A stretch of 64,000 nucleotides of DNA from Paracentrotus lividus (lineage: Eukaryota; Echinodermata; Echinoidea; Camarodonta; Echinidae). A program made the position numbers and the translations under genes. Below are positions 11,901-23,900 of the stretch, piece after piece; position 1 is the stretch's first letter, and each line of letters begins with the position of its first letter. The notes below the pieces were generated by a model that saw only the letters and a list, made by a program, of their open reading frames with translations, made no database searches and was not told where the DNA came from. The stretch spans positions 45,504,678-45,568,677 of the forward strand of contig CALNVZ010002974.1 in NCBI GenBank assembly GCA_940671915.1, read 5' to 3'.

Positions 11901-14900
11901 AGCCGGTCTTCTCTTTCTTACTACATGTAGTAGATGCTGCTTGAATAGAATCAGGATTGTAGAAATAAGTGGAAATAATTCAAAGTATAGCATCAATGCT
12001 GAGATAATAAACATACCTAGGGAGCAAGTAGGGTGGACCTGACATGTCGAGATATAAAAAGTTGTCCTATCTAGGATGGTTGTATGGACCCTAACCAACA
12101 TCGCTAGGGCGGACAACTCTTCAGATCAGCTGCAGGAGGGTCCCTACAGGTGGGGGCGTCCGAAATAGCCGCCCCTTTTACAAAAATTAGTATTCTGACC
12201 ACAACTGGTTGAAGAAAAGTTTTAAATACATTGAGTTTGGTATCAAATTAAAGATAATAAGATTTTCTACAATTTGGTATTATTTTCAATAGTAATAATA
12301 TTCCGTAAGGGTAAAATTCTAAGTGTTAAAATTGATTTTTGTCATTTTTTTCAAAAAATTAATTTTTATCTTTTTATTGTATTACCTCATGTAATAATCA
12401 TGTCAGGATCTGAAGCGCGAAACTTTTCAGAAATGTGCCCCTATGCATGGAAAACAGTATGGGAAAAAGACAAAGAAATCCCCCATTTCAATAAAAAGAT
12501 ATAAAGCCATAAATTTATGAATGCAGTATATGGAAAAACAACGTTTTTGCCCCATTTATGTGGAAAACCCATACATACACGTGTTATACCCTATTACAGC
12601 ACGTGCATATGTATTACAAGGCGTGATCTAACAAGTTTATGAATAAAATTTATACAAGTTTTCATGAGGGTTAATAAACAACGCTGTGCTATGATGGACT
12701 ACTCATATAGTCTATTGTGAACGGCGAGAGGGTCTAGAGTACAGGGCCCATGGGGAGGGGGGGGGGAGGGCGGAAAGTGTAAATTTTTATTACTGTACAC
12801 ATAAAGGTTGGATATTATTATTTTTTGTTGTTGCTCTAGCCACATCATTTTGCCCCGGCTTTAATTTTTTTTAATTTGTTTGTCCCCGCTTTCACTTTTC
12901 AGGAACCAGGATATATCTTAGTCGTTCTCCAAACCATTCCCCGGATCTAAAAATAAAACAATAAAAGTATGTCAACCCCCACAATACCATTTTTTTGCGA
13001 TTTTTTCCTTCTAATTTTGGGCCCCTTTTTGTTTTCCATGATGCTAACCAAAGCCCCCTTAGTCATACCCTCACGAAACGCGTTTGATGTGTAGAGTTGT
13101 TATTGTTCTTTAACCTAAATCTAGGTTTGTGGTTACAGGCTTAGGTCTATTGTCTGGGAGAAGGTTCAAAGTTTATTTTGATTGGGGTAAAAAAAATGAT
13201 TTTATTAATTTTTACACCATGGAAATTTCTCACTTCCCAAAAATGTAATTTACAATCCGAGCAAAACATAAATAACAAAGAAAAATAAACGATAGTTACC
13301 ATTTACAGCCTTGTTATGAAGGCTGAATTAAATTTTAGCCCAAAAAAATAATAACAATTAAGGGTTTAAAGTGTTTTTTTTTTTTTTTTTTTTTTTTACC
13401 ATATACTGTGAAATAAAAAATTTCAATTTTTTACTAACCACGCTTTTTACTTCAAACTGTCAACTCATCCCCTATAGGCAAGGGACCTAAACCTTAAATC
13501 TAGATTTAACTTAAGACCAATCAACCCTATACCTCAGACGCGTTTCGTGGGGTAGGATGGAGGAGGCTTCGGTTGGTAAAAAAGGGGCGGCATCCCATTG
13601 AGTAGGGGGAAATGGCAAAATTGACCTTTTTTATTTTTCAATCTCCGGGTATGGGTTGGGGGACCGTCCAAGATATACATTGTAGCTGAAGTTCCAAAAC
13701 GTAAAAGTTAGGAAATAAAAATAAGATTTAAAGCTGGAGCCAAATGATATGGCTGGAAGTGAGAAAATAATAATAATAATAATAAAAATCCAACCTTTCC
13801 CTCTTCCTTTTTTTCTTTTTTTTTGTTGTTTGTTTTGTTTGTTTGTTTGTTTTTTTTTTGGTCCCCTTTTTCCTTCTGTATCCGATAGGGGGTGGCATGG
13901 CATCGTGCCCCCAAGACGTGTTTCATCCACGTGATACATAAATCCCTGACAAAATTGTTATTGTGAGTCACCCTGTACAAATACTTTCCTATATATTCCT
14001 GTCGTTCTTGTGGGCTTGTTTTGGATAGGGTCTGCCTTGTGAGCTCAATTTCTGCACTGTCGGTCTAGCGGCCTGTTTCAGTACTGTCGGTCTCATGGGC
14101 CTAGTTAGCCTAATTTCGGTCTTGTGCATGGGTCAACGTTGTGTATTGTCGGTTTCGTGATCCTCTTTGCTCTAGATAGGCCTTTATTTGCTAGTGTCTG
14201 TCTTATGAGCCTTCTTTGTCTAGAGTCTATCTTATTGGCCGTCGGTCTCGTGGGGTCACCCCTTTCAAATATATTTGTCTGTAGCAGCAGGTTCTAGGGG
14301 TTCGAAAGAGCCCCCCCCCCCCCCACACCGTTAGATATATTTGTCTCTAGCAGCAGGCGGAAGTTTGTTTAATATAAACTATATTTTGCTTGTTACCTCT
14401 TAATTCGAAGTTGAGAGAAATTTTGGGTTTAAAAATAAATTTAAAATTGGCACATTCTAGTATCAAAGTGCCCTATTCTAGATAGAAGTTTATTTTTAGT
14501 ATAAAAGGAGCACTTTTAACTTTAAAAAAGGGGACACTATATATAACTATTGAAAGAGGCACATTTGTTGTGCCTGAAAAAGTGGGTTGCACTGTACCCC
14601 CTTCCCCTCCACTGTGTCGCTTGCATGCACCCTAATTCTCCAGCTGGCCTATCAAAACAATCTGAGAAATATTGGTTTGAGTCTATACAATCATCCCATG
14701 TAAGCTATCCACGAAAACCTATGATTTATTTTGTAAATGTATACACAATACGCTATTGGTCGTAAAGGTTGGATTTTTATCATTATTATTATTATTTTCT
14801 CACTTCCAGCCATATCATTTTCAGCTTTAAATCTTATTTTTATTTCCTAACTTTTACCTTTTGGGACTTCAGCTATATCTTGGACGGTTCCCCAACCCAT

Positions 14901-17900
14901 ACCCGGAGATTGAAAAATAAAAATGGTTAATTTTGCCATTTTTCCCCTACTCAATGGGATGCCGCCCCCTTTTTTACCAAACAAAGCCTCCTCCATCCTA
15001 CCCGGCCACGAAACGCGTCTGAGGTATAGGGTTGATTGGTCTTAAGTTAAATCTAGGTTTAAGGTTTAGGTTTCTTGCCTAGGGGAGGAGTTGACAGGTT
15101 AAAGTAGAAAGCGTGGCTGGTAAAAATTGAAATATTTTATTTCACAGTATATGGTAAAAACAAAGGGAACAAAAAAAAACCTTTTACCCTCAATTGTTGT
15201 CACGTTTTTTTCTTAAATTCAGCCTTCATAACAAGGCTGTAAATGATAACAATAGTTTATTTTTCTTTGTTATTTATGTTTTGCTGAGATTGTAAAATAG
15301 ATTTTTGGGAAGTTAGACATTTCCGTGGTGTAAAAATTAATAAAATAATTTTTGTTTTACCCCAATCAAAATAAACTTTGAACCTTCTCCCAGACAATAG
15401 ACTTAAGTCTGTAACCACAAACCTAGATTTAGGTTAAAGAACAATAACATCTCTACACATCAAACGCGTTTCGTGAGGGTAGGACGGAGGGGGCTTTGGT
15501 TAGCATCATGGAAAACAAAAAGGGGCAACAAAATTAGAAAGGGAAAAAAGTCGAAAAAATGGTATTGTGGGGGTTGACATACTTTTTTTTTTTTTTCAAT
15601 CCGGGGTATGGTTTGGGGAACGACTGAAATATATCCCGGTTCTTTAAAAGTGAAAGCGGGGACAAACAAATTACAAAAAAAAAATAAAGCCTGGGCAAAG
15701 TGATGTGGCTAGAGCAACAACAACAACAAATGATAATGATATCTAACCTTTTACACTAAAAGTTTACACCTGCCGCCCCCTCCCCTCCCCAAGTTGGCCT
15801 CGTACTCTAGACCCTCTCCCTGTTCACAATAGACTAGATAAGTAGTCCATCATAGCACAGCGTTGTTTATTAACCCTCATGAAAACTTGTATAAATTATA
15901 TTCATAGAATTCTTAGATCACGCCTTGTAATACATATGCACGTGCTGTAATAGGGTATAACACGTGTATGTATGGGTTTTCCACATAAATGGGGCAAAAA
16001 CGCTGTTTTTTCGTATACTGCATTCATAAATTTATAGCGTTATATCTTTTTATTGAAAAGGGGGATTACTTTGTCTTTTTCACATACTGTTGTCCATGCA
16101 TAGGGGCACATTTCTGGAAAGTTTTGCGCTTCAGATCTTGACATGATTACTAAATGAGGTAATACAATAAAAAGATAAAAATTAATTTTTTGAAAAAAAT
16201 GACAAAAATCAACTTTAACACTTAAAATTTTACCCTTACGGAATATTATTACTATTGAAATTAATACCCAATTGTTAGAAAATCTTATTATCTTTAATTT
16301 GATACCAACTCAATGTATTTTAAACTTTTCTTCAACCAGTTGTGGTCAGAATACTTAATTTTTGTAAAAGGGGCGGCTATTTCGGACGCCCCCACCTGTA
16401 GGGACCCTCCTGCAGCTGATCTGAAGAGTTGTCCGCCCTAGCGATGTTGGTTAGGGTCCATATAACCATCCTAGATAGGACAACTTTTTATATCTCGACA
16501 TGTCAGCTTTTTCAAAAATATGGGGTTTTGCTCCCTGGGTAACAGTTAGACAGTCCACAGACCAAGTGGATATAAACCAAAATGAACTTCCCCATATAAC
16601 AGGTAAAAGTACAATCCACAAAGCAGGTATCTTGAGAACAGCTAACATAGAACAGGTCTTCTCTTTCTTACTCTTAGATGCTGCTCGAATAGAATCAATG
16701 AGGAAATATTAGAAATCATTCAAAGTATAGCATCATTACAACGCTGAGAATGACCAAGAATGTCATAATGATAAAGTGAATAGATTAGTCTATAACTTTA
16801 ATTGAACAGGATAACCAGAATAATTTGAGAGAAAAAGTACTTGTTTTGCTACTTGGTTAATTTGTTAAATTTGATATCACTTTATTGAGTACACAACAAA
16901 GGAAATAAATTTACAATTAAGATTATAATACGTAAATTCTTAAAATAAAACCTAGGTCATGACATATTACTGTCAATGCAGGGTATTAATGAAATGTTGA
17001 TGTTGAATGACAAAACATGTATAACTTTACATAATGAAAGACAAAATAAAAACAAATGAAAATCTATATTCCAATTCCAGAGCATAATATAGTAAACAAG
17101 TATAACAAAGTATCATAATCAATTTCATTTTTTGTTATTGTAACTAATATAATGATATAATTTCCGAGACTATATTCAAATTTCAAAATGTTGATCTAAT
17201 TGTAAGAAGATTTAAACTGTTATATTTCATAAAGTTATTTAACAAGCCAAAGTGGCAGCAATTATTATGTTTACATTATTTGTTCATACATGAATTATCG
17301 ACATTATTATCATAAATTCACCACTTATGAATTATTGCAATATAAATATATGAAGTGGTGAATTAGGGTGTTGTCATTCTAGTGGGTCTGTAATGTTTAA
17401 CTACACTGCTAAAAATGCAGCATTATGGGTTTGGAACCGGGCCAGATTTGAGTAGTTGAGGACTTCAGGAGGTGCTACACAAGGATGTTGGTTTGTATTA
17501 GCTTTAAAGCAAATAATTCACAGCATAACATCATTACAATGCTAATATGATAATGGAACAAACATATCACCCTGCATACCCCAATTGGGCTGATTATTGG
17601 TATATTCGGATCTGATTTAGCGATGTTGCTGAGTTTGGAAGGGAATTCACAGATTAAGGTGTGAGCTTTGGAATGGACAAGAACTTAATGAATGAGCTCA
17701 AAATGTACTTACGTAAGCTTGGCAGAATAAATATATTAGCTATTGATAAGGACAAGAACTAATCAAATAAGCCCAAGTGTACTCACGTAAGCTTGGTAGT
17801 ATAAATATATCAACTAATGATATGGTCATGGCTGTGCATCCCAATACAATAAACGGAAGCTTGTAGCCACCAATCTGTAGAATCACAATAGACAAAATAG

Positions 17901-20900
17901 GGAAATGTTTTGAGAAAAAGGTAGTAAGAATGGAAATGTGAAAACAAAAGCTCAAGTAGTAATTATTCAATTAATCATTTAATCAACCATCTTGGTAAAA
18001 ACAAGAATCATGGTAAAAACAAGAATCAAATTTCCAATTCAAATCAAAAGCTTTTATACTTTTATAAAACAATTTTTCTGATTTATGGTAGATCACAAAT
18101 TTTCTTTTTCATGAGAAAAAAACAATTATGCAACAAAAAAGAAAAGGAAAAAGTAGTAACAATACAACTACAATTATTATCATTTACAGCATAAAATTAC
18201 TTACACTCCACCAAATAGATATGCCTCAGCAAATTGATAAACAATAGGCCTACCTTATCAAAATAAGAGTTAATGAAAATATCATTTTGTGTTTATTTTC
18301 TACTTACTCCATAAAGGAAACTGCCAAGAGGCGGTCCAAGAGCGAATCCAAGGCCACTGAACATCTCTAACATACCCTGGAAACAAATCAAAGAACTCAA
18401 ACAATGTTCCATGCTATTTCTCTGAGGGTCAAAGAAAGTCTGAGGAAAGGAGTAGTAGTTTAACATGACAAAATATTTGGACAAAATTATATTGTAATTG
18501 TAAATTGTATCTGTAAAAAAGTGTAATTCCTAAATGTTTTGCAGGGCCTCCTGGAAGAACTGTATTGCAATTGCTGAAGGAGTTACCATGTTGAAATTAA
18601 ACTAAATAAATTCAGATGCAAAGTAACAAGAAATGAGAATTCATACATTTTCATAACTACTACATTTTCATTTCGTTCACACCTAAACTCACTGTACAAT
18701 TCAAATCAAACAGGAGCTACTATACTACAATGTAATCTACATTTACTACCTTTATGTTTATCTTTACAAGTAACCACACAGTTTGTTTTTATGACCAACA
18801 TGTGAGGTCAAGATTATTTCAGGTAGAACATTTCATCATTTGTGATGAGCATTTGCTTTGACTTATGATAGACATGGACTTTAATTGTTAGGTAAAGATA
18901 TGACTATGTAAAGCGGAAATCAGCAAAGTTTTACAGATAATTAATGCTCCAAGTTTTGCTCTAATCACAGATTACAACCCCCCCCCCCCTCAACAAGATT
19001 CAGGCAAGGGTAGGTTCAACTCACACTCATTTGTGCAATATTATCTGGGAAGATGGTTGCACATATAGACATCCCTGCCGTGATTGCTCCAGCAAATCCT
19101 AGTGACTCCACAATACGAATGACAAAACAGTATGTCAGGAACGTAGTCTTGCCGTCAATCTTATCCAAAAACCTGTCATTATTCAAATATAAATTAGCAA
19201 CTATTAGACCATTACCATATAGGAGCTTAGTAAGGAACGTGCTCTAATAGTTATTTCCCAAGCTGTATCAATATGTAATAAAATGTGTAAATGGTTCTGA
19301 AATTATTATAGAAGGTCTTTCTCTTGAAGACGTTGAGAACATGCTCACCGAAATGTTGAGATTGGGTAGGCGCTTTTCAGGACCACTCATAACCTCAAGA
19401 AAGAATACTTGGTGCACCACAGGGTGCTACAAGAATTTTTTTCACCACTTGCCCTGTCGGGCAAGTGGGTTTTCAATTTACTTGCCCGAACAATATTTCC
19501 ACTTGCCCAAAACTTTAACATCGCTGATTTCATGTCAGCAATAGCCGGGAAATGCACGCATACCCCACACTTCATTGTATTGTCGTCTTCATTAAAGTCG
19601 ATCCAAGGAAATTCTGTCTTCCATTTAGGGACAAAATGTCTCTCTCTCCTTTTTTCATAGCTTTGTTTTGCCTTCTTCGCCGGAGGACAATCCATGTTTC
19701 CAATACCTGATGACAGTGGCAGACCAAAACCCGCGTGCACGTCCGAGCTGCTGTCATTTGGAAGCCTAGGCTAAATTTCAGTTGTTGATAATGAAAGGTG
19801 ATTTTCGGTCAACATTTTCAATAAAAGAAATGTAAATAAATTGGTAACTGATCATTTCTGTAGTAGAAAAACAATTTATATAAATCATTCATTGTTTTAA
19901 ATCCATGTTTATGCGTGCATTCTTTCTAAAAATAATTAATATAATATTTAAGTCCCGTATAACGGTATGTGCAGTCTAGACTAATCAACGCAATTACCCA
20001 GCACTCTGGATTCGCCATCGTCACAAGCTAAATGAAAAATAACTCGTTCGATTGCGACGTCGAAATTGAAAACAAGGTAGAGAATCCGCTTGCAATCAGC
20101 CAATGTCATTCATATTTTCATAAATATTATCGATAAATATAGAAAATGTGAATTTTTCTCCGTAACTAATATGATGGGCTTGATATTTCTTGGAAATTCC
20201 CCCAACTCTGTTTACATCGTACCTCGGATCCTACCATAATACTCATTCATAATTCGCACATGGACCGAGCGAGGACGATGATGTCATTGTTTTGCAGTGA
20301 TTAGACCAATCAGAGAACTCACGCACGTAATTATGTAAATACATGCACAGCGAAGGCCTGTTGTCGATCACGTGGTGCGGCAGTTGCATGCACACACCCG
20401 GTATCACGTCGATTGCATGTCTCTTTTTATACAGCGCGGGTATAGGTAGGATTGATCGGGGGCGCGGCCCTAGCGAGAGCCAGTCTGCTCGCGCTCGCGC
20501 TGCTGGATTACACTTCCAATCGCTGCGGCGGTAACTGCGCTGAGCTGTCACTGAAGTTGTTTTGAAAACGAACGATCGATCTCGCTTCTGGATTTTTGAA
20601 AACGAACGATCGATCTCGCTTCTGGATTTTGACGACAAGTAAGAACTTGCGATCAAAAGATTATAGTTTTTTGACACTTTAAAATTTCAGGAAAATCATC
20701 ACTTGCCCGAACGGGCAAGTGACAATTTCATTTCCTTGCCCGACGGCTCAATTTAGTTGCCCCGGGCATTCGGGCATGCGGGTTTGTCGCGCCCTGATGA
20801 CACCTTTACCTGCTAATAGATGTCCTCTTGATATACTAGGCAATTATAAGTTAAATCATATAATGGAATCACATTTTGATTGTATCTATTCCACCCATTA

Positions 20901-23900
20901 CTACAAAATATTAGAAATCAAATTGAAAATAGATTAAAGACAATCATAACATTAAAAAACAAAATCATATTAATTGCTTACCCAAACAGTAAATTGCAGC
21001 CTGCAGCCACAAAACTCCCACTCAGAAACATGAATTTCCCACCGATGACAGGTAGCTATAAACAATACAATATAAAATTCAGTTAATGAAAAGTTTTAAA
21101 ATATGACCAAATGACCAAATGGCCGAGGGTCCATGAGTCTGAGGATTCACGAGGCCGATTTTTCTCATATTATATTTTCTTTAATCAGCAGAAAAACGTC
21201 CTAATGAAAGAAAATATGATATGAGGAAAATCAGCTTCATGGACCCTTGGCCTTGTAATCCCTCGGCCTCGTGGACCCTCCCCAACCAAAGGGTCTTCAG
21301 CAGGAATTTGTGTATCTTTAGTAAACATTGACTGATCACTGCCCTCTAACATAAAGAGTAATGATCAACTGCAAATAAATAGTAGCCAATCATAATTTTG
21401 TATGAAAGTCTCACTATAAACCAAAGAGTAGGCCTATAGCGGTTTCAAATTTGCAGTTGATTGTAACTCTTACAATCAGGGCACTGGTCTTGGCAACATT
21501 CTAAAGGGGGTGGGGTAGCAGAGACCAACCCTACGGAATAATTATAACATTAGAAATTAGAAAGCAAATAAACAACATAGTTGAAACAGCTGAAACAAAA
21601 TGTCTTGGTCACAAGAGGAACAAATCTTTTGATTTGAATACATTCCCAAAATCGAATGACAGAGCAAAAGTTTATTATTTAAGGTTTCTCATGTGAGAAA
21701 TCATTTGGTTCAGCTGTTTCAAATATTTTGGTTATTAGCATTCTAATTTCTAATGTTATAATTATTCCGTAGGGTTGGCATCTCTGGGGTAGTATGGAAG
21801 AATCAAAGTAACCTCCATTACAAGCCAATTTTGTAATTTGAGATATAAAGAGGATGTTATTCTTTCCTATATAAATTCCAATACATATGAAGATAAAGGG
21901 TGCACTATAAAGAAGATTACATGTGATAAGACCCTCACAAATATGGAATTGAATCACAACTAACCTCTTTATCATGTAAATATTATGTCTTCATGCTTAT
22001 ATTGGCTCTTGATGTTCCTCCAGTTAAAGATCAACTTGAGTTGTCGTAGCCAAATTATTTTGGAATGTTATTTGATAGATCATGTCCTCCTTATTTCTCT
22101 TATTATAAATATGCCTACCACAATATTATATATTGATGTTCTATTAATGATTTGGGGTGAAATCTTGAGAAAATATCCGAAGAGTAGTTCAAATTAAGAA
22201 AAGGAGTGCACGACTATCTCTCCGACAATCTTGTGCAAGATATCACACTGATCCAGTGCAAATTGCGAGCAGTCGATTAACGCATAGACTAATACCAAAA
22301 ATTCCTACAAATTCCTTTTATGTGTAGTATTTATTCACTATGTTAAGGATTTTGGTATGAACAAGAACGTTTTTATATTTTTATGACAAAAATAATCGTT
22401 TACCGATTCCCTAGATTCTCAATAGAAAGGTTAGGTTTTGAATATCTGAATAACACTTCATAGTTTGGCAAGACACAATGAAACAATTATCCTTTGGTTA
22501 GATGTTGGTACAAAATAAAACTAAGTCCCCTTTAATAAAAATGCAACTTTAAACCAGGTTTTGGGCAAACTAACTTGGCACGGTGTTCCTACACTTATTA
22601 GATATCTTTAGTGTGAAAACAAATATATCCATTTAGCTATCCATGTGTGAGTAACGTGTACGGTATAACGATGGATGATGGATAACAGCGCTTGAACATA
22701 CGGCACAAACAATATTTGCCAAAATGTCTCAAGATTGTGACTTTTGAAAAGTGACAATTGGTTGAATTCTTCCTGGTTCAATTATGAAAGCAGATCTACA
22801 GCATTTCATTTTCACACAAAAGTTAGTAGAAATACTGTCTCGTACTAAGTTATTTTGATCAGATATGTTGAACAAAAAAAAAAAATACCATTTTTAGAGT
22901 CATTTTAATTTTGTGATATTATAAACAGAAACTAGTATGATATGTAGGGGAAAGGAATTGAATATGAAACTCACATATTTCCCCCAAAACGGAGAAGCAA
23001 CAAAACTGACGATGGCAAAAACACCAAAGACGAGCCCGGTCTCAGCTGGAGTTACACCTTTCTTCTCTGCCTAAAGACGTAAAGAATGATACTATTAGTG
23101 ACCAGAGACTGCAATTGATGAACATATCTTATGGGGTTTATATTCACTTGGTCTAAAAGCAGTTGGTAGAATTCTCTGATTGTCTAATACCACATGGGCT
23201 AAACCCATTTGGTCTACTAACAATTTGATCTAATTTTCACTTGGTCTACGGTAATACATACTTGGTCTAATTGCCAATTCATCTAATTATCTTTGAAAGG
23301 TGGTCCTGCACGAGCATCGCTAAGCTAAAACGAGGACTCAAGATGCGCTCTGTATGCTCGCCGCCATATTGATCACGAAGAGCTAGCTCAGCATGACCTA
23401 ATTTGCATACAGTTGTAGTGCCAACCCAAAAAAGGAAATTAGGCAAAATGGTAAATAGGTGAAGTGGCAAGTTGGCCAAGGGGTAATTAGACAAACTGGT
23501 TGTAGACAAAATGGAATTAGACCATGAGGAATGAGACCAAATGGGCAACAGTCAAAGCAATTTACCATCTTATGACTCAACACATACTAGGTTCACATTG
23601 AAGAATGGTTAACATATGTATACTCCAGATTTAAAAACTTATTAGATCTCTTTTGAAAATCCATTGCAAATCAGTATAATATGCTTTAATAAAATGGTCA
23701 AAATCTATTTTTAATTTCACTAATTCTGTTCCATTTTGTGAGCAATCATTTTCTTTTAATGTACCAGTTCTAAAACTTGCCGAGCATGAGCAAAAAATAT
23801 AGAAATGTTCAGAGCCTTAAAGGGTCGATTTCTTACCTCATACGGAAAGAAAGGTGCAAGCACTGAGAATGACATCGTTGAGGCTAGATACATGCATGCA

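Larger units (their letters stand above)
12014..16541. mobile_element. Giant nested-palindrome foldback element, 4.5 kb
   Basis: The arms are about 1.78 kb each (12014-13797 and 14765-16541) around a spacer of about 970 bp. The ends are TACCTAGGGAGCAA and, inverted, TTGCTCCCTGGGTA. The flanks repeat ACA (12011-12013 and 16542-16544), and the uninterrupted site is visible in the neighbouring tandem units. Within each arm a module of about 1 kb is itself palindromic (see the separate entries). No transposase frame was found. The superfamily is undetermined. Confidence 0.85.
11417..16740 (-). repeat. Four-unit tandem array of exon 7 plus flanking intron
   Basis: Units of about 204-221 bp begin at 11417, 11621, 11835 and 16585 with AACT(A/T)CCCCATATAACAG. 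Each contains most of exon 7 and about 90 bp of upstream intron. The unit at 11417 is the tail of the real exon. Unit 11621 has an extra base near 11663, which shifts the frame. The units at 11835 and 16585 keep frame through MLAVLKIPA-WIVLLPVIWG but lose the exon's 3' end and donor. The foldback element 12014-16541 is inserted in the third unit. Confidence 0.85.

Noticed and set aside
19420-20796. An 8-bp target duplication for the hAT-like element
   Set aside because: The flanks GTGCACCA and ATGACACC do not match well enough to claim it.
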